Source of the DNA: Harmothoe impar
Taxonomy: Eukaryota; Annelida; Polychaeta; Phyllodocida; Polynoidae
Length of the DNA stretch: 64,000 bases
Assembly: GCA_947462335.1 (NCBI GenBank)
Contig: OX381705.1
Span: forward strand, 4,082,703-4,146,702
Direction of reading: 5' to 3'
Within the stretch, counting starts at the first letter, position 1. The number at the start of each line of letters is the position of its first letter. Below are positions 35,166-46,000 of the stretch, one piece after another. The notes beneath the pieces were generated by a model. The model searched no databases, was not told the DNA's origin, and saw only the letters and a list, made by a program, of their open reading frames with translations. Made by a program: the position numbers and the translations under genes.

Positions 35166-35674
35166 AGAGAGCACAACCATAGTATGGCCTTAGTACAGGC
35201 TATACTCGGACGTTATATAGGATAAAGAGCTGAAAAAATACTTTGAAATTTACATTTTTTTATATTTATTTAAAAAATCAAGCTGGCACCGTATGGATAC
35301 CCAGAGATAGTCAATTCGGTTATCAGATACATAAACATTTACCATGTATCGAAACCTGTGATACCAATAACATCCCTATGAGAAACATCTATGTGGATTA
35401 ATTCTCATGAACCCCAGTAAACACAAAACGCCATACAACATTTTATAATGTTATAAAACGCTACATAACGTTTCTCTAAGGCTCCTTACTATAGCATAAC
35501 ATCATATAAAGTTTTAAAAGGTTATTTTGACATAGAAAAACGTTTTCTGTTAGCTAGGACCTCTATTTATATTACTGATATGGAATGAAATAGTCAGTCG
35601 ATAGGCAGATATACATAGCAGTTTAAAAGAGAAGAATATTTTGGCCATCTGAGAAAATAAGAGGGTAGTTTTCT

Positions 35675-35767
35675 GGTCTGTAGACAGGGTAGCTTCCTGG
35701 TGACTGGTCTGTAGACAGGGTAACTGCCTGGTGACTGATCTGTAGACAGGGTAACTGCCTGGTGACA
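35675..35767. repeat. 31-bp tandem repeat, three copies
   Basis: GGTCTGTAGACAGGGTAACT plus GCCTGGTGACT repeats three times with single-base differences. Confidence 0.85.
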
Positions 35768-35867
35768 TGCATGGGTCCGCCATGTAGTCATGTATGTGTG
35801 ATGGAAGAAAGCCTTATTTGGGCCTCATATTGGCTTAAATGTGAACAGTGACATGGCGGCCTACATG

Positions 35868-36077
35868 TTGCCATGTCAACATGGCAGCATCTCTGTCAAC
35901 ATGACAGCATCTCTGTCAACATGGCGGCATCTCTGTCAACATGGCAGCATCTCTGGCAACATGTCGGCACCTATGTCAACATGACAGCATATCTGTCAAC
36001 ATTGCAGCATCTCTGTCAACATGGCGACACCTATGTCAACATGGTGGCACCACTGTCAACATGGCGGCATCAGTGTG
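35868..36077. repeat. 20-bp minisatellite (CAACATGGCGGCATCTCTGT)
   Basis: About ten copies of CAACATGGCGGCATCTCTGT with variants such as CACCTATGT. The open frame across it contains only this repeat. Confidence 0.9.
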
Positions 36078-36119
36078 AAAAAAACCTTTAAAAATATCAT
36101 TTTCACTTATAATGGGTCT

Positions 36120-36245
36120 AGGACTTAGAAAATTTGACATGTGGGGCCTAAAGTCCGGGGGGGGGGCTTGAGTCTGGGGGGCCTTCGGCCAGGGGGTCCC
36201 TAGTCAGGGGGTGTAGTATCCGGGGGGGGGGGGCCTTTAGTCCTT
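36120..36245 (+). repeat. G-run cluster
   Basis: Several runs of 5-12 G on the plus strand, joined by AGTC-containing linkers (GGGGCTTGAGTCTGGGG and similar). The spacing could allow G-quadruplexes. Confidence 0.6.
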
Positions 36246-36394
36246 ACACTTAGACACTTCTATAGACCTTGTCTAGCACCTTTCTGGCACCTTTCCCATC
36301 TTGTGAGTATCCCTCAGTGTATTCTCTAGGGGCAGCACATTTACATGCATCAGGATGATCAAAGAGCATGATGGGGGGTATAGATGGGGGGTCC

Positions 36395-36755
36395 CCATGT
36401 CGCATGTTGATTTTAAGAAAAGCTCATGTCCCATGTCACTAAGAGATAAGCCATGTCGCTAGTGTCACTAATGTTTTTTGTTGAAATAGACATATTTTTG
36501 ACCCCCTGGAAAATTTTGAATATCTAGAAGCCAAACGATCAATTCTGGTGCTATTATTGATGTTTCCTACTATGGTTCTAATCCTCAGACCACCTTTCCC
36601 ATGTCGGTATGTTGCTTAGGTTGCCATGTCACCTGTCGATTTTAAGAAATGGCCATGTCACATGTCACTTAGGTTGCCATGTCACATGTCGATTTTAAGA
36701 AATGACCATGTCCCCATGTCGATTTTAAGAAATGGCCATGTTGCCGTGTCAATTT
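36395..36755. repeat. Degenerate repeat of CCATGTC / GATTTTAAGAAATG
   Basis: GTCGATTTTAAGAAATGGCC and CCATGTCACATGTC motifs recur about five times between 36395 and 36740. Confidence 0.7.
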
Positions 36756-37183
36756 AAGGGGTCTATACCCATATGATGCACGAATGTAAAGGGCTATCTG
36801 ATGATGAATGCAGCATCAATGAGTAACTTACTATGTAGGAATTAAGGGCAACCCAATCATGTATATAGCTAGACTTTAAACAAATGCAACTTTCCTTTCT
36901 ATCAGCACTATGTATGAATGCAGCCATTGAAATTTGGTCTTTGAAATGCCTACTTATGAGGATTGGAGAAACCAGTAACCAACCTGTGGACAACCACTAC
37001 TGTCTGTGTGCTCAACAGAATAAACTTTTTTATAATATGATATTATTGATATGATACAACATTTGTGATAACAATACAATGTTATTTATTTACAAAGATC
37101 GGCAAGGCAAATTATTGCTTACTGTCTCATTTACTTCAATTGAATTATTTGTGTATTATAGATTGCATGGGACACTTCTGGTG

Positions 37184-37286
37184 GACCTCTCTGAAACCTC
37201 TGGCGGACCTCTTAGACACTGGTGCTCGACCTCATGGAAACTGCTGCTCGACCTCTTGGACACTGCTGCTCGACCTCTTAGACACT
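37184..37286. repeat. ~30-bp degenerate tandem repeat
   Basis: Four degenerate copies of CTCGACCTCTTGGACACTGC, starting GGACCTC..GAAACCT. Confidence 0.7.
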
Positions 37287-37940
37287 CAAGGCACCATTTA
37301 CCTCATCTTGTGAGTATCCCTAACTATGTTCTCAAAGGGCAGCACAGTTACATAATACTACATCGGGACAGTAAAAGACATGCATTAAGTTAAAGGTCTA
37401 TGCAATGAGTAGCTTCCTATGTAGGCATGCCAGTAGGAGTTCCTAAATCGCTCATATATACCCAAGTAGCAGGACCATCAATGAGCGCCACCATTGCTTT
37501 AGTTGGTACCAGTGGGATGAGGACACGGTGCATCATGACGACAACTGAATGTAAAGCCTTTGGCTTGTAACTAACCCGTATGGCTGCATGAATGCATCAG
37601 GCTAGTCCTGCAGGTTTGATAGACTATCACATATTGGTTAGATTCAAACCTCTAAGGGAAGCACAACCCATAGCTACTTTTCATCAGGATGCTTATCTCA
37701 TCTCATTATATTTAAGTGCCTTGGAAAGTGCTCATGTTCATTTGTCGTCTTATGCAATGGGGGTCAAAATGGTTACCTAATTTCTCTTCTTTCTTTGTAT
37801 GAAATGGACGAATAAACTCCACATGTGCTCACATGTACTTAAACTGAAGGACGGCATAATGCCCCAAGGTCCATGCCCAGAAGTCAGGAAAGCATGTACA
37901 GGGACTTTTTAAAGGTTGTGTAACAGCAGCAGAAAATGTG

Positions 37941-38015
37941 TCAGCCCCGCGGGGAGTCGAAACCCAGTCCCTCGGCTCTAGAATTGAGAATGCTAACCGC
38001 TACACCACAGAGCTA
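37941..38015 (-). other. tRNA-like sequence (pseudogene or SINE head)
   Basis: On the minus strand, TGGTGTAGCGGTTAGC (plus 37992-38007) fits an A box, and GGGTTTCGACTCCCC (plus 37951-37965) is a B box with one extra base. Candidate acceptor-stem halves AGCTCTG and CGGGGCT pair at all seven positions, two of them G-U type. The anticodon arm has only about three pairs and lacks U33, so a working tRNA is unlikely. Confidence 0.55.
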
Positions 38016-38127
38016 GCTGCTTCTCCACTGCTCTGCTACGGTACTTGAGCTACCACAGGCGGGCAATGCCCTCTCCGCGCACACTCGCGCTGCCCGAGCG
38101 ATACATGCCCGCTACAGTTGCAAGGGG

Positions 38128-38360
38128 CTTTAATCCTTAATGCATCATGTCCTTGGTTGTCATGACACATGAATGCAGCCCTGGCTAGTAACTCACAGTG
38201 CTTCATTCAAGTATCATGCCAACTTTATGAGGTTGGGGCACTGCCAAAGAGTCGGCATAATGCATCCAATGCTGCACCGGCGAGTTACTCGCTGGGAGGC
38301 ATTGGTGTGTCATGATGATAAATATCTTTTAGCGACATGTGTCCTTGAACCGTTGATGCA
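38128..38360. mobile_element. Palindromic MITE copy
   Basis: Both hairpins are present, with CGGCGAGTTACTCGC in the second. The left end is shortened, and the right end reads GTCCTTGAACCGTT. Confidence 0.75.
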
Positions 38361-40523
38361 TTATGCTGTTTGGCATCATGATGCAAAGGGTCATCTAACT
38401 TGCATGTGCTGCATTGCTGCATTGCTGCATGATGCCTTCCCTTCATTAATGTAACATCATTTAAATAGTACCGGTCAAGGTGGGTCTAGTTAAACCCAGA
38501 GTGGCTGGGTAGTGCTCATAAGGTGGGGACACATGGTCACAGTGGGGTTGGGGTTTTAATGAATGTACTCTATACATACATTAATTTTCTATAGCATTTG
38601 TATGTTGAATATATGTGCACCACTAAGGAAAATGGTTTCTAAAAAGCAAAAGTGAAGTTGATATTAGAAGAAATGTCTCCGTGGCCATTGCAATTTGCTT
38701 TTTCATGCAGATAGGCATAGACTTTGATTCTATTGAAACATATCATGAATCTAGAAATGATATATATAAATTTAGATGAAGACAGTCTGTATTAACTGGA
38801 ACAAGTGATTACATTTGCTGAGAAAAAGCTGTTTACGAGCATAGTACGAGGGTTAGAACCAGATACAGGAATGATGTCCGAGCACTGCTTAGGAGCATCT
38901 GTATCAGGCCTGGACAATCCCGGACATTCTCCATTACAGGTTTATCAGCCTACAGGGGAGTTTCTTCCAGCAAGGGGAAATCTTCCCTTACTTAAGCCTG
39001 CCCCTTGGTCAGTGCCCTGCCCTTATCTCTACCTCCAAGGGGGAATCTCCCAGTGCAGTATATTATCAAGGTGTGGTGGTAAGGGAGGGGGAGGGGAGTC
39101 AACATATAAATGTACCTTATTTAGGCTATACCCTGACATTTAAATCATTATATCTTGAAAAATACAAGAATGTTATACAAGCCCATTCACATACAACTAG
39201 CTAACTATATTGTGTACCTATATGTAGGTTAGTCATTTTCAGCAAATAATGGTAAGATATCAGCAAAATTGGATTTTTTGATTGAACCTAGTATCAATGT
39301 ATATTAACCCAAAATCAAGGGAAGAAACCCCCTCACCCTATTTTCTCCCGTCAAGGTATTAAAGGCAGGTTTTCCCCAACCTGTGTATATCCATGCTCAC
39401 CAACAAACCTTTCAGCAGATGTATCTGCACTCATTCATGAATCGGCATCGGCCACTCAACTTGAACATGACAAGATGTCCAATGCCTTGGTTTTAGAACA
39501 CCTGGTCTGGCTGTGGTGCCTCAGGGTTAGTTTTTAGCAAGAAGCCAAGATATCCATTTAAGTCAAAGATCAAAAACTAAACACAACAATAAGGAGGACA
39601 CTTGCTTTACTGTATTCTCTAAGTCCCCTACTTTTAAAAGCTCACATACAATGTTAGTTGATCCTGATGAGCTGAAGCTCAATTTACTAGTGTGAAAATG
39701 CCAGGGTTAAAGTTATGGACAGTCGTGAGAGCCCACACCACGGCCCCCAATGTTCTCAAAGCATACTGGTTCTTACATTTAACAGTCCATGCCCAGACCA
39801 CTCAAGTGCCAACAAACCGGGTTGGTAAATATTAGGGAGGTTTAGATGATAATGTCTTTTAATTTTTTAATTTTTATTACATGTACAGGTAACATCATAG
39901 GTCACAGGGGGGGGGGGATCCCAAGCTAGAAGTACAGAACCTGTAGGTTAGATATTTTGTATGTGTCTGGGTCTGTCTAAATGTACTTCTGTCGATGTGT
40001 AAGCAGGATTGATGAATAAACTGTTCATTCAGATTAGTGATAATGATACTTAATAATTAGACAGACGACATTCCAAGTTTGGGCGTGTTTTATTTCGGGA
40101 CACAGTCCAGAATAACTCCTGCTCTCCTCTTACAATACAATAATAAATAATCACAAGAAAAAAATAACAGAAGCGTTCATGTGTGCGTAGCCGACGCTGT
40201 CCAAACAACCACTGACCGGCCACTGACCGGCGGTGTCCCTGGTGTGCCTAATACCCTGCAGGGGGCAGCACTGCTTCAGCCTTTTCCCTGTAGGCGGAGC
40301 TAATGTTCCATTCCATTTTATAGGCATATAGACACCGGGCTCTCTATCTGCACAATAATGGAAATGCATGAACGTGTAAATACAACAATGATTGACCACT
40401 GGTTACATGAATACCTGAGCGAGGTGTATCATACATCTAGGATAAGTATATCCTTATGTAGGTGAACTGTGGGTCCTTGAGCACAGAGGCAGTTGATTGG
40501 CTCACGGACCCTCCAGAAGGATG

Positions 40524-40776
40524 TTAACCCTTTAAGGATGGCATGATGCATTAATGCATCATTAATGCATCAAGCCTTGGTCGTCATGATGCATGAATAC
40601 AAAGTAACTCACTAGTGCTGCATTCAAGCATTATGCCGACCCTACAATGTTAAGACACTTCTGAAGGGTCGTCATGATGCACCAATGCAGCACTGGTAAG
40701 TTACTCGCCGGGGCTGCATTGGTGCATCATGACGACAAATGTCACCTTATAGTGACGTCCGTCCTTAAAGGGCTAA
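40524..40776. mobile_element. Palindromic MITE copy (in duplication copy 1)
   Basis: One of the best-preserved copies: TTAACCCTTTAAGGATGGC at the left, two hairpins, and CGTCCTTAAAGGGCTAA at the right. It was duplicated together with its surroundings. Confidence 0.85.
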
Positions 40777-40914
40777 GGGCACTATGAAACCCTCAGAGGG
40801 GTACTCTGTCCTTTGAGGCTGCTTAGCACTGTGCACTTTATTGTTGTGATGCATTGGAGTCAGTTGCAGCTTCTGGTTTCAATTAGTCATGCCACACCTA
40901 CAGGGCTTTTACAC

Positions 40915-41345
40915 ATCTAAGCTCTTGGTCCTGTGTACAACCGTAGGGTACTGATTTTAACCCAAAAGTGACATAGCATCATGCTCTCCGACTGTGGTTT
41001 ATTTTCTTTATCCATCAGAACATATAACTCCCCTCCCGCCCTGCTCTGCTCTCTGCATATCTAAGCTCTTGGTCCTGTATACAACTGTAAGATACTGATT
41101 TTAACCCTAAAGTGACATAGCATCATGCTCTCTGACTGTGGTTTAGTTTCTTTATCCATCAGAACATATAACTCCCCTCCCGCCCTGCTCTGCTCTCTGC
41201 ATATCTAAGCTCTTGGTCCTGTATACAACCGTAGGGTACTGATTTTAACCCTAAAGTGACATAGCATCATGCTCTCTGACTGTGGTTTAGTTTCTTTATC
41301 CATCAGAACATATAACTCCCCTCCGCCCTGCTCTGCTCTCTGCAT
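40915..41345 (+). repeat. ~143-bp tandem repeat, three copies
   Basis: Copies begin at about 40915, 41057 and 41201 with ATCTAAGCTCTTGGTCCTGT and end in CGCCCTGCTCTGCTCTCTGC. A single related copy lies at about 42467-42607. Confidence 0.85.
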
Positions 41346-42088
41346 AATTGATTCCCTGCTAATAAACTCATGTATGTCATAATCTCATGTCAAGATGTCC
41401 TTGGTTTTAGAACACCTGGTCTGGCTGTGGTGCCTCAGGGTTAGTTTTTAGCAAGAAGCCAAGATATCCATTTAAGTCAAAGATCAAAAACTAAACACAA
41501 CAATAAGGAGGACACTTGCTTTACTGTATTCTCTAAGTCCCCTACTTTTAAAAGCTCACATACAGTGTTAGTTGATCCTGATGAGCTGAAGCTCAATTTA
41601 CTAGTGTGAAAATGCCAGGGTTAAAGTTATGGACAGTCGTGAGAGCCCACACCACGGCCCCCAATGTTCTCAAAGCATACTGGTTCTTACATTTAACAGA
41701 CCATGCCCGGACCACTCAAGTGGCAACAAACCAGGTTGGTAAATATTAGGGAGGTTTAGATGATAACATTTTTTAATTTTTTTACATGTACAGGTAACAT
41801 CACAGGTCACACGGGGGGGGGATCCCAAGCTAGAAGTACAGAACCTGTAGGCTAGATGTTTTGTATGTGTCTGGGTCTGTCTAAATGTACTTCTGTGTAT
41901 GTGTAAGCAGGATTGATGAATAATGGAAATGCATGAACGTGTAAATACAACAATGATTGACCACTGGTTACATGAATACCTGAGTGAGGTGTATCATACA
42001 TCTAGGATAAGTATATCCTTATGTAGGTGAACTGTGGGTCCTTGAGCACAGAGGCAGTTGATTGGCTCACGGACCCTCCAGAAGGATG

Positions 42089-42329
42089 TTAACCCTTTAA
42101 GGACGGCATGATCATTAATGCATCAAGCCTTGGTCGTCATGATGCACGAATACAAAGTAACTCACTAGTGCTGCATTCAAGCATTATGCCGACCCTACAT
42201 CGTTAAGACACTCCCGAAGGGTCGTCATGATGCACCAATGCAGCACTGGTAAGTTACTCGCCGGGGCTGAATTGGTGCATCATGACGACAAATGTCACCT
42301 TTTAGTGACGTCTGTCCTTAAAGGGCTAA
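42089..42329. mobile_element. Palindromic MITE copy (in duplication copy 2)
   Basis: Partner of 40524-40776, with a few point differences and a 12-bp deletion near its start. Confidence 0.85.
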
Positions 42330-42688
42330 GGGCACTATGAAACCCCCAGAGGGGTACTCTGTCCTTTGAGTCTGCTTAGCACTGTGCACTTTGTTGTTGT
42401 TATGCATTGGAGTAAGTTGCAGCTTCTGGTTTCAATTAGTCATGCCACACCTACAGGGCTTTTACACATCTAAGCTCTTGGTCCTGTGTACAACCGTAAG
42501 GTACTGGTTTTAACCCTAAAGTGACATAGCATCATGCTCTCTGACTGTGGTTTAGTTTCTTTATCCATCAGAACATATAACTCCCCTCCCGCCCTGCCCT
42601 GCTCTATGCATAATTGATTCCCTGCCAATACACTCATGTATGTCATAATCTCATGTGTCACTCATTTCTGTACTTTATGTAGGTAGTC

Positions 42689-43060
42689 ATGTTGACTAAG
42701 GAGGACATGGAGTCCATGTCGGACTCGTACAGATGTGATCTCCTCAAACACATCCGAGAGAACAGCTCCGACCATGGAAGTTGTAGACTATGGAAGGGAG
42801 GCATCAACTCCAGTGGTTATCCTCAGAAGAGACTGACTGTTGATGAGGACGACAGCCTGACCGAGTCTGTTCACCGCTTGGTGTTCATGTTGTCTGGCAA
42901 AATGCCAAAGTTCCAGGTCTCACACCTGTGCCACCAGAAACTGTGCATCAAACTGGGGCACCTGATTGACGACACACCGAGCCAGAACTCAGAGCGGAAT
43001 ACGTGCAAGGACTCCAAGGACAGAATGTGCACTGGACATGGTGACCGACCTCGGTGCATG
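42689..43060 (+). CDS. Exon 1: I-PpoI-like His-Me finger / zinc-binding domain
   Basis: 124 residues from ATG at 42689. Residues 31-44 (SCRLWKGGINSSGY) and 62-70 (HRLVFMLSG) fit the family core. Residues 78-106 carry SHLCHQKLC, then H91, N100 and C106. Against I-PpoI (numbering from memory) H79 matches catalytic His98 and N100 matches the metal-binding Asn119, with identical spacing from the shared zinc-ligand His. Zinc ligands would be C32, C81, C86 and H91 for site 1, and C106, C114, H117 and C123 for site 2. This is the 'zinc-binding loop of homing endonuclease' family (Pfam PF05551). The domain cuts DNA in I-PpoI; whether it does so here is unknown. The exon ends in phase 0 before GTAAAT. 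Confidence 0.85.
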
Positions 43061-46000
43061 GTAAATATACATTGTTCATTCCCTGATGAAGTTGTTTACA
43101 TCGTTGAAATTGAAGTTTTAATCTGCAGTTTTGTTTAATAAAGGTGGTAGGGGTCCCATGACTCTTTTGCCCTATTTTCACATACCCAGTGGGCACAACA
43201 TTGATCAACGTTGAATCACTATTAAATCAACATTGACTAAATTGATGTTGAAACTAAGTTCCTCAGAAATATTGTGCACCCTCGTAACCTAAACGTACCC
43301 AGTCAGGTTTAGATTATTTACAAGAACTGTTTCCATGGTCTATCCTTGATATGGATACACTAGTTGTAGCATTGAGATAGGCATTAGATAACATCATCTC
43401 AGATAACATCAAAAGTAGCCTAACCTTTTTTTGTGTTTTGTTGTCAGTTACAGATGATTCCATATAAAGATGTGGCTGGCAAGTCACTGAAGCCATCTTC
43501 AAAATATAGAGCGCCGAATAGCCAAGTGGTATGTGAATCTACTCTTACCTTACTGCAGTTCCAGCACCAGTGTTTAAAATGTATGTAATTTGTGGCTTGA
43601 ATTTTGCTATATGGTCTATGAGAGTTTTTCACTTCTTCCTGCATGTTGAATTGTCCATCAGATCAATTAAAACATAATTACTGGTCCAATGCTACTTGCA
43701 GCTTCTGGTATCAACCAGTCATCTCACACCTACAGGGCAACTTATAAAACCTCAGCTGTGAAAAAACAACAACAGAGACTTACCTACATGTTTTCTGTAC
43801 CCCGAGTAGCACTTGTATAGAGCAGAACCTAATCGAGAACCATATCCAGCTTGGGCAAGGAATCAACAAACTCCGATTTTTGGCAGCCAATAGAGGTTTT
43901 TTCAGTGCACGACCTGCACTACTGTGAATTTCACCTCTAAAATTCATTTTATTCTGTTTGCAGATGACAGTGATCAGTGGTACTGCTATGGAAAAGGAAC
44001 TGGTGGAAAAGTTTGAGCTCAATAGAAAAATGGTATGTCCCAATATATAAATGAACATTACGATTTGCTTGAATGATAGATATACATCCACATGCTATAT
44101 CTTTCAGCTGTAATACATGTATAGTCTTTACTCCTCCAACTGATCAATGTATCATTATAGAATTCCAGCCCACACTCATTACTTGCAATCTATCACTAAT
44201 CTGGCAGTCAAACCTTTTTACTTTAATAGTCAGTGACTAAATGTCAGAATTCTACACGTAAAATAGGCAGCAATAGTGAATACTATTGTATAATAATGTA
44301 TAAGGCGCTATACAGTTGATATTAAGATAATGTCTGCTATCATTTAGATAATGTTTGGTAAAAAAAAGGCTGTGTCTACGATACTAGCCAGTCTTTGTCA
44401 AGTAATGATACCCTATCGACCAAAGCACCTAACTACTGTGTGATTTGTTTCAGCATTCACAACGACGGCGCAACATCCAAATTGTAAGTCACTCTGCTTG
44501 ATTAAGTTGCTCATAGAGTTAAATGATTATTTGGTTGATTCCCTAAACCATCAACATGTCTTTGTATATTTCTATGTTTTGTGAAATACACACACAATTG
44601 TCGTTCACCTTTAATCTGGGCATTTTCTTTGGCACTGCTTTGTTACTCTTTGGTTTGATATTACTTTCACAACAAAAAAACAGTTTTTTAAGTATTTCAA
44701 CTAAATGACTGTGAACAGAAACTATCTGTAAATAGCTATCATATCCATGTACAATCTAGTACTTTAGTGAGGAACCCCTGGGCAAAAAATGGAGGACACA
44801 TAGTATTTTTGTTATTTGTTGTTGTACCCTACATAGCAGAATACAGGAATGGGCACTCAATAATCAGCAGTAGCATGTGGTTGTCTGCTCCATCAAATGT
44901 TTTACCAGTCTTTAACACTATAAAGATGGCATGATACCTTAATGCATCATATCCTTGGTCGTCATGATGCATGAATGCCACCCTGGTGAGTAACTCATCA
45001 GTGCTGCATTCAAGCATCACACTGACCCTACGGGGTTGAAACACTCCCGAAGGTTAGGCATGATGCACCAATTCAGCCGTGGCAAGTTAACTGCCAGGGC
45101 TGCATCATGACGACAAAAGTCACCTTTTAGCGACATCTGTCCTTAAAGGGTTAATATGATGTAAACTACTGACTATGTGTAAATCCCTATCATCATGGCA
45201 GAAGTGACACAATATTAGATAAGCTTCTATAGTCAATGTATCCTAGCACCCATCTCTTGTTTTATCACTTGCTTTATGTTTCTAGCAGGAACCTCTGTTT
45301 GACTTCATATCAGTTCACAAACATCATCTTGACAGGCAGTGACCCCGTTGGAGAAGATGATTGCCGGTCTCCATGACTGGAAGAAGAACAGTCAACAGCT
45401 CCAGCAGACAAACTTTCTTGTGAAGACTGACAAAATTAAGGGTCGCTGTGTTTTTGCACGACGACCCTTTGCTGTTGGTGATTTCGTCCTCGAATACGAG
45501 GGCGAGTTCATAACAAAGAAGAGAAAACTGGAGAAGATTGTGGATTATGAGATTGATGAGGAAGGCAGCTACATCATTGACTGTCACTGGAAGGACAAAC
45601 CCATGGCAGTGGATGGCACTAAAATGGACGGCACCTTGGGCAGGCTGGTGAACCACTGTAAGGGAGCAAACCTGAGGCCCTTCCGCCTGCTGGAGATCCA
45701 TCCCTTCCTTCTGAGAGAGGTGAGTGAGGGAGGAACACCACGGGTCGCCCTGCAGTGTGTGAAGCCGATACTTCCCGGTCAAGAACTGTGTTGGGACTAT
45801 GGGCTCAAGCCTGGTGAGACTGAGTGGGCTTCCGACAGGATGAGTAGTGAAAGGCAGGCATACAGAGAAACATTATTTTCAATTGTAACCTTGTATAAAA
45901 TTTTCTAAATATATGATACCATTTTGAAAATAGTTATCAAATTGTTGACCTATGGTGGAAGGAGACTTATAATGATATCTTAGAGCTATTTAGAATGCAC

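Larger units (their letters stand above)
39471..42658 (+). repeat. Tandem segmental duplication, 1920 and 1268 bp
   Basis: Copy 1 is 39471-41390 and copy 2 is 41391-42658. Both start with CAAGATGTCC and end in AATCTCATGT, with long near-identical tracts between. Copy 2 lacks about 330 bp present in copy 1 (about 40020-40350), and the joint lies in AATAA microhomology. Copy 1 has three of the ~143-bp repeats near its end, copy 2 only one. Copy 2 ends about 30 bp before the start codon of the nuclease-SET gene. Confidence 0.9.

Noticed and set aside
37941..38015. Functional tRNA gene on the minus strand
   Set aside because: The acceptor stem pairs well, but the anticodon stem has three pairs, U33 is missing and the T loop has an extra base.
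45720..45721. Strong splice donor GAGAGAG|GTGAGTGAG in the SET exon
   Set aside because: Using it would remove the conserved LPGQELCWDYG motif, which continues in frame. It may at most be an alternative site.
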